DNA from: Cyanobacteria bacterium PR.3.49
Lineage (GTDB): Bacteria; Cyanobacteriota; Vampirovibrionia; Obscuribacterales; Obscuribacteraceae
Length of the DNA stretch: 64,000 bases
Direction: 5' to 3'
Assembly (NCBI GenBank): GCA_013997645.1
Contig: PNKB01000004.1
Coordinates: 1-64,000, forward strand
Under the pieces are notes generated by a model. That model did no database searches and was not told the DNA's origin. It worked only from the letters and a program-made list of their open reading frames with translations. Positions within the stretch are counted from its first letter, which is position 1. Every line of letters begins with the position of its first letter. Both the position numbers and the translations under genes were made by a program. Shown one piece after another: positions 16,378 through 24,946 of the stretch.

Positions 16378-18173
16378 AAATGCCGAATCTATTCTGGCGC
16401 GGCATGATCATCACGATGATTCCGTTGCTTTTCCAGCTAATAATCATTGCCTTTCTCGCTCATTACCTGCTGACGATTAAGAACGAGATCCTTCTGGAAT
16501 CAAGGTCGCAAGAGATCATCGCCAGAGCGTTCGTGCTCAATCGCGACGCCATGGAAACAATCTACAACCTGTCCACTACATTCGAGGAATTACCGCAGCA
16601 GCATCCAAAATTGTATGCTGATGACACCGATCCGATTATTACTCTTAACGAAAACCTTCAACGGCTCTTCGATGTCGCGCGTGTAGACGGAGAGTCGGCC
16701 GAGAAAATGCGGGAGCTGTACAGCTGCCACAAACAAGTGATCGAAATGATCAAAGATGCACGAAACCAGGTTTTTCAAAATAGAAGACATCGTCTCAGCG
16801 CCCGCCAGATTTACTTTCGCAAGTTTATTCAAATTGCCGGTGAATACTCGAGTGCAGCTAATTCCATAGTGGCGCTGGAAGAATCCATACAAACAAAACG
16901 TCCCAAAATAATCAGCTCACTGCTCAGCCAGGTTTGGGCAACCCTTTACGCTGCACTGGCAATAAGCGCCTTGCTGGCATTTCTGCTCGGCTACCTATAC
17001 ATCGCGCTGGTTAAACGCCCGCTCAAACGTACCTGCGAAAACGGCAGATTGTTGGCGAAGGGTCAGACTTTGCCGCCGCCGGTCGAAGGCAGCGATGAAC
17101 TGGCTACTCTGGACCGGCTGCTGCATTCAACCGCCGACGCTCTGGAAAAAGTCGAGCAAGACGAAAAGCGACTGGTCGAGAATGCCGCCGATTTGATTTG
17201 TTCTTTATCTCAAGATGGGGCATTCACCAGCGCCAACCCTTTTGCTTTCCGCATGCTGGGCTGGACTCCGGAGAACCTTATGGGGCGGAACTTGCATGAT
17301 TTAACGGTACCGGAAGAGAGTCTTGTTTGTGATGAGAAACTGAGAGAAACGCGCGGTTCGCCGGACATAAAAGTCTTCGACTTGCGCCTGCAAACCGCGA
17401 CAGACACGGTAATAGATACTCGCTGGTCCTGCTTCTGGTCTGAAGCTCAGCATGTTTTCTTCTGCGTAGCTCACGATATTACGGAAACGAGAAACGCCGA
17501 ACGGATGAAACAAGATCTGGTCGACATGATCAGCCACGACCTGCGCAGCCCGCTAACTTCGGTGAGTATCTCTCTGGCAATTTTGTCGAGAGGGGCAAAA
17601 GGAGAATTTCCCGCCGAGGAAAAAAGAAAGCTTGACCTGGCTGGAAAAACAGTCGAACAATTGATTGAGCTGGTAAGCGATCTACTCGATTTCCAAAAAT
17701 TGAACGCGAAAGAAATCGCCCTGGAAACCAGCCATTTCAAGATCAGTCAAATCTGCCAGAAAGCGCTTAAGACAACGGAATCGCATGCCGAAAAGAAAGC
17801 GATCAGCATTGATATTTCCGGAGATGCGCAGTTAAACGGCGACAAGTCCTTGCTCGCGCAGGCCCTGGCGGCTGCTCTGGAGAATGCCGTCAAAGCGGCG
17901 CCGGACGGCTCGACCGTTCGCTGCGAAGTGACAGAAATTGGAGACTTTGTGCAAGTGCGGGTAATAGACGACGGCGAAGGCTTGAGCGACGATGAGATTG
18001 ATCAGATAGCGCTGAGCGTGCCGATGCAAAAGCTCAGCAGCGGAGGCAATCGGTCGCTGCTCAAATTCTCGATCTGCAAAAAAATCGTTGAAGCGCACGA
18101 AGGCAATATCAATTTCTACAACGTCAAACCGCACGGCTGGAGTTTCTCAATGCGACTGCCGGCAGGTGTTTGA
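16374..18173 (+). CDS. Sensor histidine kinase-like protein with intact His but degenerate ATP lid
   Basis: This 599-residue protein has the same layout as the preceding one: TM (about 12-32), periplasmic helical domain, TM2 (about 186-212), the linker signature TLPPPVEGSDELATLD, PAS (about 262-370), HisKA and an ATPase fold. Its H-box is intact (DMISHDLRSPLTSV, His388). The ATPase part keeps an Asn (ALENAVKAAP, Asn504) and DDGEG (532-536), but has no F-box, and the G2 box GxGLGL is replaced by GGNRSLLKFSI. ATP binding is therefore doubtful. The ATG overlaps the upstream stop, so the two are translationally coupled. They are close paralogs with complementary defects. No response regulator is adjacent; an orphan receiver lies at 47274. 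Confidence 0.85.
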   Translation: MKMPNLFWRGMIITMIPLLFQLIIIAFLAHYLLTIKNEILLESRSQEIIARAFVLNRDAMETIYNLSTTFEELPQQHPKLYADDTDPIITLNENLQRLFDVARVDGESAEKMRELYSCHKQVIEMIKDARNQVFQNRRHRLSARQIYFRKFIQIAGEYSSAANSIVALEESIQTKRPKIISSLLSQVWATLYAALAISALLAFLLGYLYIALVKRPLKRTCENGRLLAKGQTLPPPVEGSDELATLDRLLHSTADALEKVEQDEKRLVENAADLICSLSQDGAFTSANPFAFRMLGWTPENLMGRNLHDLTVPEESLVCDEKLRETRGSPDIKVFDLRLQTATDTVIDTRWSCFWSEAQHVFFCVAHDITETRNAERMKQDLVDMISHDLRSPLTSVSISLAILSRGAKGEFPAEEKRKLDLAGKTVEQLIELVSDLLDFQKLNAKEIALETSHFKISQICQKALKTTESHAEKKAISIDISGDAQLNGDKSLLAQALAAALENAVKAAPDGSTVRCEVTEIGDFVQVRVIDDGEGLSDDEIDQIALSVPMQKLSSGGNRSLLKFSICKKIVEAHEGNINFYNVKPHGWSFSMRLPAGV

Positions 18174-18209
18174 ATAGTTTAAACGTATGCATTCTCTCCG
18201 TTTGGAACT

Positions 18210-19076
18210 TTAGCGATATACGGTTTCGCCCGTCTGGCTTTGTTTTAGATCACGCGCTGCCGCTGCAGTATCGCCAAGTGCTTTGTAGCATTCGGCTCGA
18301 CCTTTGTACGCATGACCGGCACGAAATTTATTCAAATCAATTGCTTTTGAATAATCAGCAATCGCTTTCTTATACTCTTTCATTTCCTTGTATACGTCAG
18401 CCCGCATAATCAGCGGCTCGAACTCCCCTGCACGCAATCTTACTCCGGCACTCAGATCTGCTATCGCCTTATCGTATTCTTTTGCTTTGACGAAATAATT
18501 GGCACGCACATGATAGTTGGTCGGGTTTTCTGGAGAAAGCTCGATCAGCTTGCCGAGGCACTTGACCGCGTTGGGCGAGTCACCGCGATTGATGAAAATG
18601 GAACATCTATACTGCCAGGCTTTGATAGAGCGCGGATCGATCTTCAGCGCTGCATCGGTATCTGCCAGCGCTTCGTTTAATTTCTGCATGCTTTGATAGA
18701 TGATGCTCCGGCATTCATAGCCGGCGGATTCTTTGGGAAACGCCTGGATCATGCGGGTGCAATCGCGCAGCGCCTCTTCCTTTCGCCCCAAGTCACCAAG
18801 CAAAAGTATGCGTGTATAAAGCGCATCTCGATTTTTGGGATCGAGCTGCAAAGCTTTGTTCAAATCGACAAGCGCTCTTTCATCCTCGCAAAGCAGCATC
18901 AAATCTTTGGCGCGACCGACGTAATTGGCCGCATTGCCGGGCTCCTTTTTGATCTTCGGAGTCCAGCGATCAATATCTTCGCCGCGAGCAAATGCCGACG
19001 ATGAATCAAATCCAAAATTGCCGCAAACTAAAGCAGCCACTAAAGCAACAAAATTTGCTCGACTGATTGATCTCAA
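18210..19076 (-). CDS. Secreted TPR-repeat protein
   Basis: TTG 19076 gives 288 residues with a signal peptide (NFVALVAALVCGNFGFDSSSAFA) and about six TPR units, each with the usual A-L-D-x-A-L-x-L-D-P pattern (ALVDLNKALQLDPKNRDALY, ALADTDAALKIDPRSIKAWQ, AIADYSKAIDLNKFRAGHAY). TPR domains bind other proteins; the partner is unknown. The start codon lies three bases after the stop of the Cys-rich peptide gene, so it belongs to the csoR transcription unit. A metal-stress link is suggested only by this position. Confidence 0.8.
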   Translation of the reverse strand: MRSISRANFVALVAALVCGNFGFDSSSAFARGEDIDRWTPKIKKEPGNAANYVGRAKDLMLLCEDERALVDLNKALQLDPKNRDALYTRILLLGDLGRKEEALRDCTRMIQAFPKESAGYECRSIIYQSMQKLNEALADTDAALKIDPRSIKAWQYRCSIFINRGDSPNAVKCLGKLIELSPENPTNYHVRANYFVKAKEYDKAIADLSAGVRLRAGEFEPLIMRADVYKEMKEYKKAIADYSKAIDLNKFRAGHAYKGRAECYKALGDTAAAARDLKQSQTGETVYR

Positions 19077-19079
19077 AAC

Positions 19080-19262
19080 CTAGTGGGCATCCCCACAGCA
19101 AGGGACAACGACTTCCTCGGCGAGTTTGACTTCCGGCACCGTCTTACGAAACCCACCAAAACCTTTCAACAGTTTTTCACCAAAAATACCAAAAATAGCT
19201 AGAAACGGCAGCATTTGCACAACAGAATTGAAAAATGCGGTCCAGCAACAACAAGGCTGCAT
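19080..19262 (-). CDS. Small Cys-rich membrane peptide in the csoR operon
   Basis: ATG 19262 has GGAGG seven bases upstream, which selects it over the track start at 19292. The 60-residue product starts MQPCCCWTAFF, has one hydrophobic segment (SVVQMLPFLAIFGIFG) and ends VVPCCGDAH. The CCC and CC clusters and final His suggest metal binding on both sides of a membrane span. It lies 17 bases after csoR and three bases before the TPR gene. Its function is unknown; a copper or thiol-metal role is inferred from the operon. Confidence 0.65.
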   Translation of the reverse strand: MQPCCCWTAFFNSVVQMLPFLAIFGIFGEKLLKGFGGFRKTVPEVKLAEEVVVPCCGDAH

Positions 19263-19279
19263 AGAGAATCCTCCGTTCG

Positions 19280-19639
19280 TCAGTGACAACACCCGGACTG
19301 AGCCTGGGATTGGCTCTTTGCTTGATTTTTGGAATCCACCTCCGTGTCTTCGCCTTCCTCTTCCAAAGAGGCTTCCCCACGACGCAAGAGTTGCCAGAGT
19401 TCGTCCATAACACGAGCAGAATCATCCGCTTTCACGGCTTCCACAACGCAAGTATCCAGATGCTGTTTGAGCATCAGCTGCGCTGTTTTATCGAGTGCTG
19501 CCTGCACAGCTTTAAGCTGTGTCAAAACATCGATGCAATATTTTTCGTCGTCGATCATGCGTACAACCGCAGCCAGGTGACCCTGAGCTTTGACCAAACG
19601 GGACCTGAGCTGACGCTTTGTGTCGCCTGTGATAGCCAC
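19280..19639 (-). CDS. csoR: CsoR/RcnR-family metal-sensing repressor
   Basis: The protein has the DUF156 core: RLVKAQGHLAAVVRMIDDE, YCIDVLTQLKAV and MLKQHLDTCV. The Cys of YCIDV with the His and Cys of HLDTC form the C-H-C ligand set of Cu(I)-sensing CsoR. The acidic, Gln/Ser-rich C-terminus ends SGCCH, an unusual extra Cys pair. The track start (ATG 19735) has no ribosome binding site, and the operator-like palindrome lies inside that extension. GTG 19639 with GGCGG nearby gives about 119 residues and starts near where family members do, so it is preferred. CsoR proteins repress their own operon until metal binds. Confidence 0.82.
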   Translation of the reverse strand: MAITGDTKRQLRSRLVKAQGHLAAVVRMIDDEKYCIDVLTQLKAVQAALDKTAQLMLKQHLDTCVVEAVKADDSARVMDELWQLLRRGEASLEEEGEDTEVDSKNQAKSQSQAQSGCCH

Positions 19640-19709
19640 GCATTTACCGCCGTTTCTTTTTGGGAGCGCTTCAGAAATGAAAGCAGAACTGAAGCGCGAG
19701 TTCAACCAA

Positions 19710-19726
19710 TCCCCCCGGTGGGGAGA
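19710..19726. promoter_or_regulatory. CsoR-type operator candidate
   Basis: TCCCCCCGGTGGGGAGA is a G/C-tract pseudo-palindrome of the kind bound by CsoR proteins (C-tract, short centre, G-tract). It lies about 70 bases upstream of the preferred csoR start, as expected for autoregulation. Confidence 0.55.
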
Positions 19727-19766
19727 AGAATTCATCTATTAATTCGATCGCTCGAGAACTTGAATT

Positions 19767-19985
19767 TTAGCGTTGACCGGCGCCGGTCAGAACTTTGCTG
19801 TCATCCTCTCTCTTTGCGTCCTGCTCCAGCGATTGAGAATCGCTGTTTGATTTTGCAAAGATGCCGAAGATTCGACTGCTTACAGTGTCCGGACGTCGCC
19901 TTTCTGTAATAGCGCGAGACAAGAGACGATTGGCATAATTAGCCCGACTCGAATCATCGCAACTTGTGTTAGTTGCGTTTTCCAT
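19767..19985 (-). CDS. Small hypothetical protein upstream of csoR
   Basis: ATG 19985 (MENATNTSCDDSS) has GGAGG seven bases upstream, so the 72-residue form is preferred over the track start at 20042. The protein is hydrophilic and Arg/Ser/Asp-rich (LLSRAITERRRPDTVSSRIFGIF) with one Cys. No domain is recognised. It runs in the same direction as csoR but is separated from it by the operator region. Confidence 0.5.
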   Translation of the reverse strand: MENATNTSCDDSSRANYANRLLSRAITERRRPDTVSSRIFGIFAKSNSDSQSLEQDAKREDDSKVLTGAGQR

Positions 19986-20252
19986 GTGCTTTCCTCCGTA
20001 TTCGTCTTGCGACGAATTTCGCCACAACGGAGCCACCGTCACATGAGTGTAACCCGGAAAAGCGAGATGACAAGCGATATTTCATCTAGGTGAATTTCAT
20101 TTAACGATTCTAAATGCGCACATTCACTTCTTTGCAAAAGATCTGATGAAGCAATAGCTTTATTATTAAGCATGCGAATGAAGCGGGAAGACCATGCTGA
20201 AATTCAGTCCTGCTAACGCTTTTGCCCAGTTGTTGATGGAGCCGTTTTAGCT

Positions 20253-21317
20253 ATGTCAGACGCATCTTCCACTGCACTAGAATCAAAAAATCCAAAAAAT
20301 TCCAAAGATCAAAATAGAATGTCCGACGACAAAGACACCAACCTCACAGTCCCCGACAATTTGCCAGGCATTTCGTCCTGGAAAAAACGGCGCCATTTGC
20401 TGGATACGAAGGATTTGAGCGTTGAAGAAGTCGAAGCACTAATAACTGTTGCAAAACTCTGCAAGGACATACATTCAAAAGGGCGCGCACCACTGACGGT
20501 GCTAAGTCACAAAGTCGTCGCCAATTTGTTTTATGAAAATTCCACCAGGACACGCAGCAGTTTTGAACTGGCCGCTCGCAAACTGGGCGCATCGGTGCTC
20601 AATCTCGACATTCGCATGTCATCTGTCGCTAAGGGTGAGACCATAGAAGATACCGCCCGCACGCTTGTCTCGATGGGCGTGGATGCAGTAGTGCAACGGC
20701 ACAGCTCTTCCGGCAGCGCGCATAAATTAGCAGAGCTTTTGAAAGACGAAGTGCATGTATTAAACGCGGGTGACGGCTGGAATGCACATCCGACCCAAGC
20801 GTTGCTCGATCTTTTCAGCATGCAAGAAACGGGCAAGTCGATCAAGGGTCGCAAGGTTGCCATCATCGGCGATATCACACACAGCCGCGTCGCCAGGTCC
20901 AACATCTGGCTTTTGCAAAAGCTGGGAGCCGAAATTCATGTAGCCGGACCACCCACACTGGTGCCTGTTCAACTGGATACATTCGGTGTCACTGTTCATG
21001 AAAGACTCGACCCCGCCATCAAAGATGCGGACTTCGTCATTGCCCTTCGACTGCAGTTGGAAAGACAGGACGAAGGTTTGATTCCCAGCATCGGAGAGTA
21101 CAAACGCCTGTACAGACTTGATCATGAGCGCATAAAACGTTGCAAGCCGGATGTGAGAGTTTTGCACCCTGGTCCTGTCAATCGCGGCATTGAAATTACC
21201 GACGACCTGGTCGACGACAACAAAGTTTCGCTGGTCAATCTGCAAGTGGCCAACGGCATCGCTGTTCGCATGGCTGTTTTGTACCTGCTCATGTTTGACG
21301 AAAGCGACGAAGGTTAA
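20253..21317 (+). CDS. pyrB: Aspartate carbamoyltransferase catalytic subunit
   Basis: This enzyme makes carbamoyl-aspartate from aspartate and carbamoyl phosphate in pyrimidine synthesis. The carbamoyl-phosphate site FYENSTRTRSSFELAARKLG is present, followed by MSSVAKGETIEDTARTL, VQRHSSSGSAHKLAE, GDGWNAHPTQALLDLF, the second-domain Rossmann segment and HPGPVNRGIEI. At 354 residues it is about 40 longer than usual, all in a polar N-terminal extension. A start at ATG 20319 (MSDDKDTN) would remove part of it. Neither start has a strong ribosome binding site. pyrC follows after 28 bases, so the two form an operon. Confidence 0.95.
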   Translation: MSDASSTALESKNPKNSKDQNRMSDDKDTNLTVPDNLPGISSWKKRRHLLDTKDLSVEEVEALITVAKLCKDIHSKGRAPLTVLSHKVVANLFYENSTRTRSSFELAARKLGASVLNLDIRMSSVAKGETIEDTARTLVSMGVDAVVQRHSSSGSAHKLAELLKDEVHVLNAGDGWNAHPTQALLDLFSMQETGKSIKGRKVAIIGDITHSRVARSNIWLLQKLGAEIHVAGPPTLVPVQLDTFGVTVHERLDPAIKDADFVIALRLQLERQDEGLIPSIGEYKRLYRLDHERIKRCKPDVRVLHPGPVNRGIEITDDLVDDNKVSLVNLQVANGIAVRMAVLYLLMFDESDEG

Positions 21318-21345
21318 AACACAGGAATTTGACGGAAAACGAAAA

Positions 21346-22704
21346 ATGCAAAGCGCCATTCTCATCAAAAACGGAAGAGTGATAAATCCCACTGATGCCA
21401 GTGGAAAAGCGAGCAGCAGTCTGGCAAACAATCAAAGCCTGGATTTAAGAATTCGAGACGGAAAGATTGTCGAGCTGGAAAGCGACTTGAAGGTGAAAGA
21501 CAATGAGACCGTAGTCGATGCTGGCGGATGCTGGGTAATGCCCGGATTCGTCGACATGCACACCCACTTGCGCGACCTCGGGCAAGCCGACAGAGAGGAT
21601 ATATCGACCGGCACACATGCTGCTGCTGCGGGCGGCTACACCACCGTTGTAGCGATGGCCAACACGGACCCAGCCACGGATTGCGCCGAGATTCTCGATC
21701 GAATAATCAAACGCATCCATGAGCACGCAATTGTCGAAGTGCTTCCGGTTGCAGCCGTCACCAAAGGTCTCAAGGGTGTTGAACTTACCAACATGGTGGA
21801 AATGTCCGACATGGGCGCCATCGCGTTTTCCGATGACGGGATGCCGATATCGAACCTTGATGTTTTACGTCGCGCCCTTGAATATGCGCGCCTGCACGGA
21901 CGCCCGATCATCAGTCACCCGGAAGACAGAGACCTTTCGCACGGCGGCTCGATGAATGAAGGCATGCAGTCGACCTGCCTGGGCATGAAAGGCATTCCTT
22001 CGGCCAGCGAAGCCGCTTGCGTGGCACGCGAAATCGAAGTGCTCCGCTACACCGGCGGGCGTCTGCACTTCGCTCACACCTCTGCAAAGGCTTCCATCGA
22101 CCTGATTCGTCAAGCCAAAGCGCAGGGCCTCAACGTGACGGCAGACGCAACACCGCATCACCTGGTTTTGAGCGATGCTGAAATGACTCCTTACGACACA
22201 TCTTTCAAAATGAACCCACCTCTGCGCTCGAAGCAAGACGTGGAGGCGATCGAGCAGGGTCTCATGGAAGGTGTGATCGACGCCATTGCCACCGATCATG
22301 CGCCTCACTCGAAATTGGACAAGAGCAAGCCATTCGACCATGCGCCCTTCGGCATCATCGGATTAGAAACCGCCTTTTCGCTATGCTTCGAAAAGCTCGT
22401 TCTTTCAGGGAAAATGGCGCCCAATAAATTCCTGGCGCTGATCACGACTCATCCGGCAAAAATCCTCGGCATCGCCGCTCCGCAAATCGCCGTCGAGGCG
22501 CGCGCCAACATCGCCATCGTCGACCCTGAAATGCGCTGGCACTTCGAAATCGCAGAAAGCCATTCGAAGAGCAAGAATTCGCCATTTACAGGCCGTTCTC
22601 TCAAAGGCAAAAACCTGATCACGATTTTCAACGGCAAAATCGTCTACCTCGACAAAGAGCGCGCCGGAAAACGCGTTCCAGAAGTCTGTGCCACTTTAAA
22701 ATAA
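21346..22704 (+). CDS. pyrC: Dihydroorotase
   Basis: Dihydroorotase closes carbamoyl-aspartate to dihydroorotate, the step after pyrB. The 452-residue protein from ATG 21346 has PGFVDMHTHLRDLG (metal-binding HxH and substrate Arg), MANTDPATD, ISHPEDRDLSHGGSMNEG, HFAHTSAKASIDLI, ADATPHHLVLSD, NPPLRSKQD and ATDHAPHSKLDK, all typical of class I dihydroorotases. The track start at 21190 overlaps pyrB and is a shadow extension. A 20-residue polar insert (SGKASSSLANNQ) interrupts the first beta strands. The gene is operonic with pyrB. Confidence 0.95.
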   Translation: MQSAILIKNGRVINPTDASGKASSSLANNQSLDLRIRDGKIVELESDLKVKDNETVVDAGGCWVMPGFVDMHTHLRDLGQADREDISTGTHAAAAGGYTTVVAMANTDPATDCAEILDRIIKRIHEHAIVEVLPVAAVTKGLKGVELTNMVEMSDMGAIAFSDDGMPISNLDVLRRALEYARLHGRPIISHPEDRDLSHGGSMNEGMQSTCLGMKGIPSASEAACVAREIEVLRYTGGRLHFAHTSAKASIDLIRQAKAQGLNVTADATPHHLVLSDAEMTPYDTSFKMNPPLRSKQDVEAIEQGLMEGVIDAIATDHAPHSKLDKSKPFDHAPFGIIGLETAFSLCFEKLVLSGKMAPNKFLALITTHPAKILGIAAPQIAVEARANIAIVDPEMRWHFEIAESHSKSKNSPFTGRSLKGKNLITIFNGKIVYLDKERAGKRVPEVCATLK

Positions 22705-22739
22705 GAAACTTGCAGCGAATTACGACCAAAATAAATAGA

Positions 22740-23216
22740 ATGGACGCAGAACTAGCCGCAACCGACGAGACCGGAATGAGCCAATACCTCAAAGAAACTC
22801 GCCGCTATCACCTGGTGATTCTCTTTGCGCTGCTGTCCGTCGCGCTCTGGTTTACGCCTGTTCAGCACATCATCTCCATCGGGCGTTTTCAGCATTATTC
22901 GATGGCGATTTTTGTTTTCTCCTGCGGGTATTTTATTCAGTCTGCATTCTCCTGGAAAGAATTGTCCAACTGGGGAAGATTGGCGTACTTGCTGACCGGC
23001 ATTTTCTTCACGTCAGTTTCCATCGTCTTCTTACAGAACCCCTGGTTGGTCGACCGAGCCTCCGTGGCAAGCGAAGACAAGCTGCAGATGCGCACCGGCA
23101 TGATGCTCTCTTACATGACCGTCAGCATCGTCATCGGCATCGTCTGGCTGAAAGTGGCTTATGACGAAGCCATGGAGAAGCGCAACAAGCAGCGCCACCC
23201 TGATCAAGCGAATTAA
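22740..23216 (+). CDS. Four-TM membrane protein of unknown function
   Basis: The frame begins at TTG 22710; ATG 22740 gives 158 residues. After a polar start, four hydrophobic segments follow (LVILFALLSVALWF, MAIFVFSCGYFIQSAF, LAYLLTGIFFTSVSIVFL, LSYMTVSIVIGIVWL), with a charged C-terminus (EAMEKRNKQRHPDQAN). The gene lies 35 bases after pyrC and may be cotranscribed. No family is recognised. Confidence 0.65.
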   Translation: MDAELAATDETGMSQYLKETRRYHLVILFALLSVALWFTPVQHIISIGRFQHYSMAIFVFSCGYFIQSAFSWKELSNWGRLAYLLTGIFFTSVSIVFLQNPWLVDRASVASEDKLQMRTGMMLSYMTVSIVIGIVWLKVAYDEAMEKRNKQRHPDQAN

Positions 23217-23252
23217 ACGAAGTCAAATGAAGGTCAGCAGAGGTCAAAGTCA

Positions 23253-23744
23253 GTGAAGCGAATCATACTTCTCATCGGTGTTCCAGGCTCGGGCAAGACG
23301 ACTCTCGCCGCCAAGATTGCCCAGAAGGGATTTACCATATTGAACGCCGATTCGATTCGCCAGGAGCTTTACGGAGACGCTGGCGAACAAGGCGAACCCG
23401 AGGCAGTTTTCAAAATATTCTTCGAACGCATGGAAAAACTGATGGAGCAAGGTACGGATCTGATAATCGACAATACAAACGCCAATCCCAAGCATCGCAA
23501 GCAAATCCTCGATCGCGCCAAGCAATTCGAATACAACGACGTGCAGCTCTGGCTTCTGGACACTCCCCTGGCGGTTTGCATCGCTCGAAACAAAAACAGA
23601 CAGAGGGTTGTTGGCGAAGACATTGTTGCCAACATGCATATGACCCTCAACCGCAGCGGCAGGCCCAGCCGAGAAGAGGGAAAATTGGTTTTGATCCGAC
23701 CAGGAGTTGACGAAAACGATTACAGGTTTTTCTTTCCGAATTGA
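23253..23744 (+). CDS. P-loop kinase of the AAA_33 / polynucleotide-kinase-like group
   Basis: GTG 23253 follows AGAGGTC. The 163-residue protein starts with a Walker A motif (LLIGVPGSGKTTLAAKI). FTILNADSIRQELYGDAGEQG follows, which is like the substrate region of T4 polynucleotide-kinase-type enzymes, then DLIIDNTNANPKHRKQIL and a lid with ARNKNRQRVVGEDIV. Members phosphorylate small molecules or nucleic acid ends; the substrate cannot be read from the sequence. It sits downstream of the pyrBC unit. Confidence 0.8.
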   Translation: MKRIILLIGVPGSGKTTLAAKIAQKGFTILNADSIRQELYGDAGEQGEPEAVFKIFFERMEKLMEQGTDLIIDNTNANPKHRKQILDRAKQFEYNDVQLWLLDTPLAVCIARNKNRQRVVGEDIVANMHMTLNRSGRPSREEGKLVLIRPGVDENDYRFFFPN

Positions 23745-23815
23745 AAAAAGTGGGTATGAGATTTTTGTGTAGTGTCCTAAATGCAACCAAATATTTGGCA
23801 AGGACGGCTTGAGGC

Positions 23816-24499
23816 ATGCCCACGATCCTGGAAACTCACGTCGACAGTGACAATTCCGCCGCCAAAGCGCTGCAGGATGTCCTCAACATGGGCTTTTTCG
23901 AAACTTCGACGATACAGGTCGCCAGCACCGATCACTCGGCCGAAGGGCTCATTTACATAAGCAAAGGCAGTGCGATCAAAGGCGCCACTTATGTCGAATC
24001 CGGAGAGCAAGCGCCGGTCGAGAAAGGCTACACAGCACTGCGCAAACTTTTGCAGCTCAAGCAAGCTTATTTTGTCTACAAAACCGGTGGCGACCACAAC
24101 CTGGCGCTCGAGAGCGAAGGATTGAACGTTGAAATCAGCACTATTATCGAGCAGTTGCCCAATTTGCCGGTAGCGCCGCCCGATCAATACAAGCAAGAGC
24201 AGACGATACCGCCCAACCAAAAGCAGCGCTTCGAGATTGACGCGGAAGAATTGAGGAGCGGCTCAAAGGCGCAAATAGACAAAATCGATCCGGAGAAAAA
24301 AGCGCGCGGCAAAAAGCGCATGCGCAGCCTGGAAAAGCGCAACATGCTTTTGAAGGGACCGCTAATTTGGGCATGCGTTATCGGACTCGGCTACGGTGTT
24401 TGGCATTATTTCGGCGACAACATCAAGACCGCTCTGGCCTCTAAGACGAAAAACTCGCAATCGGTAAAACACAAACCTTCGCGCAAGCACAATCACTAG
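23816..24499 (+). CDS. PATAN/DUF4388-like protein with one TM segment
   Basis: The first 120 residues fit the DUF4388/PATAN pattern: LQDVLNMGFFETSTIQV, EGLIYISKGSAIKGATYV, EKGYTALRKLLQLKQAYF. This domain is found in two-component and gliding or motility regulators. A Gln/Pro/Lys-rich linker follows, then one TM segment near the end (GPLIWACVIGLGYGVWHYF), and a His/Lys tail (KHKPSRKHNH). It may tether a regulatory domain at the membrane. The family call is from pattern memory and moderate. A hydrophilic AAGGA lies upstream of the ATG. Confidence 0.55.
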   Translation: MPTILETHVDSDNSAAKALQDVLNMGFFETSTIQVASTDHSAEGLIYISKGSAIKGATYVESGEQAPVEKGYTALRKLLQLKQAYFVYKTGGDHNLALESEGLNVEISTIIEQLPNLPVAPPDQYKQEQTIPPNQKQRFEIDAEELRSGSKAQIDKIDPEKKARGKKRMRSLEKRNMLLKGPLIWACVIGLGYGVWHYFGDNIKTALASKTKNSQSVKHKPSRKHNH

Positions 24500-24946
24500 C
24501 GAAGGGCTAGCACCTGTATCGCAGGCTGCTCAGTCCGGCGCTAGCTGAGCGAGGCAGTTGCTGACGGCTTTTTAACTGTCGTGCGGTGTTATCTGGTTTG
24601 CAGTGTGGGCCGGTTTTTCTAGAACATTTTGTTGGAAACCTTGAGTCTGTCGGCTTTTTGAGTTTTAGAACTGGTTTGAGAATCAGAAAGTATTGAACTT
24701 TCAATTGCCTGTCTTGCTTTGCTAGTCTCATGACATCCCTTGATCATCCTTTTTGAGACAGAAAAACTCCCTAAACTCAAGCACGCGCGCAAACCTGCTC
24801 TTCCTCATGCCATTAAGCGGCTATGGATGTGCGCCTCCTTTCTGTCTTTGAAGGAAAAACGACAAGAGCGTCGGCTTTGCGTCAGTTCGCACAGCTTAAG
24901 CTCACGACCAGAACGTCTTTTGACGTTCGAAAATGGATGGCACGAT
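24500..24946. other. Intergenic region without a supported gene
   Basis: I see no good promoter, hairpin terminator or independent gene here. The long N-terminal extension of the next ORF (from 24740) is Arg/Ser-rich and does not resemble protein. Confidence 0.4.
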
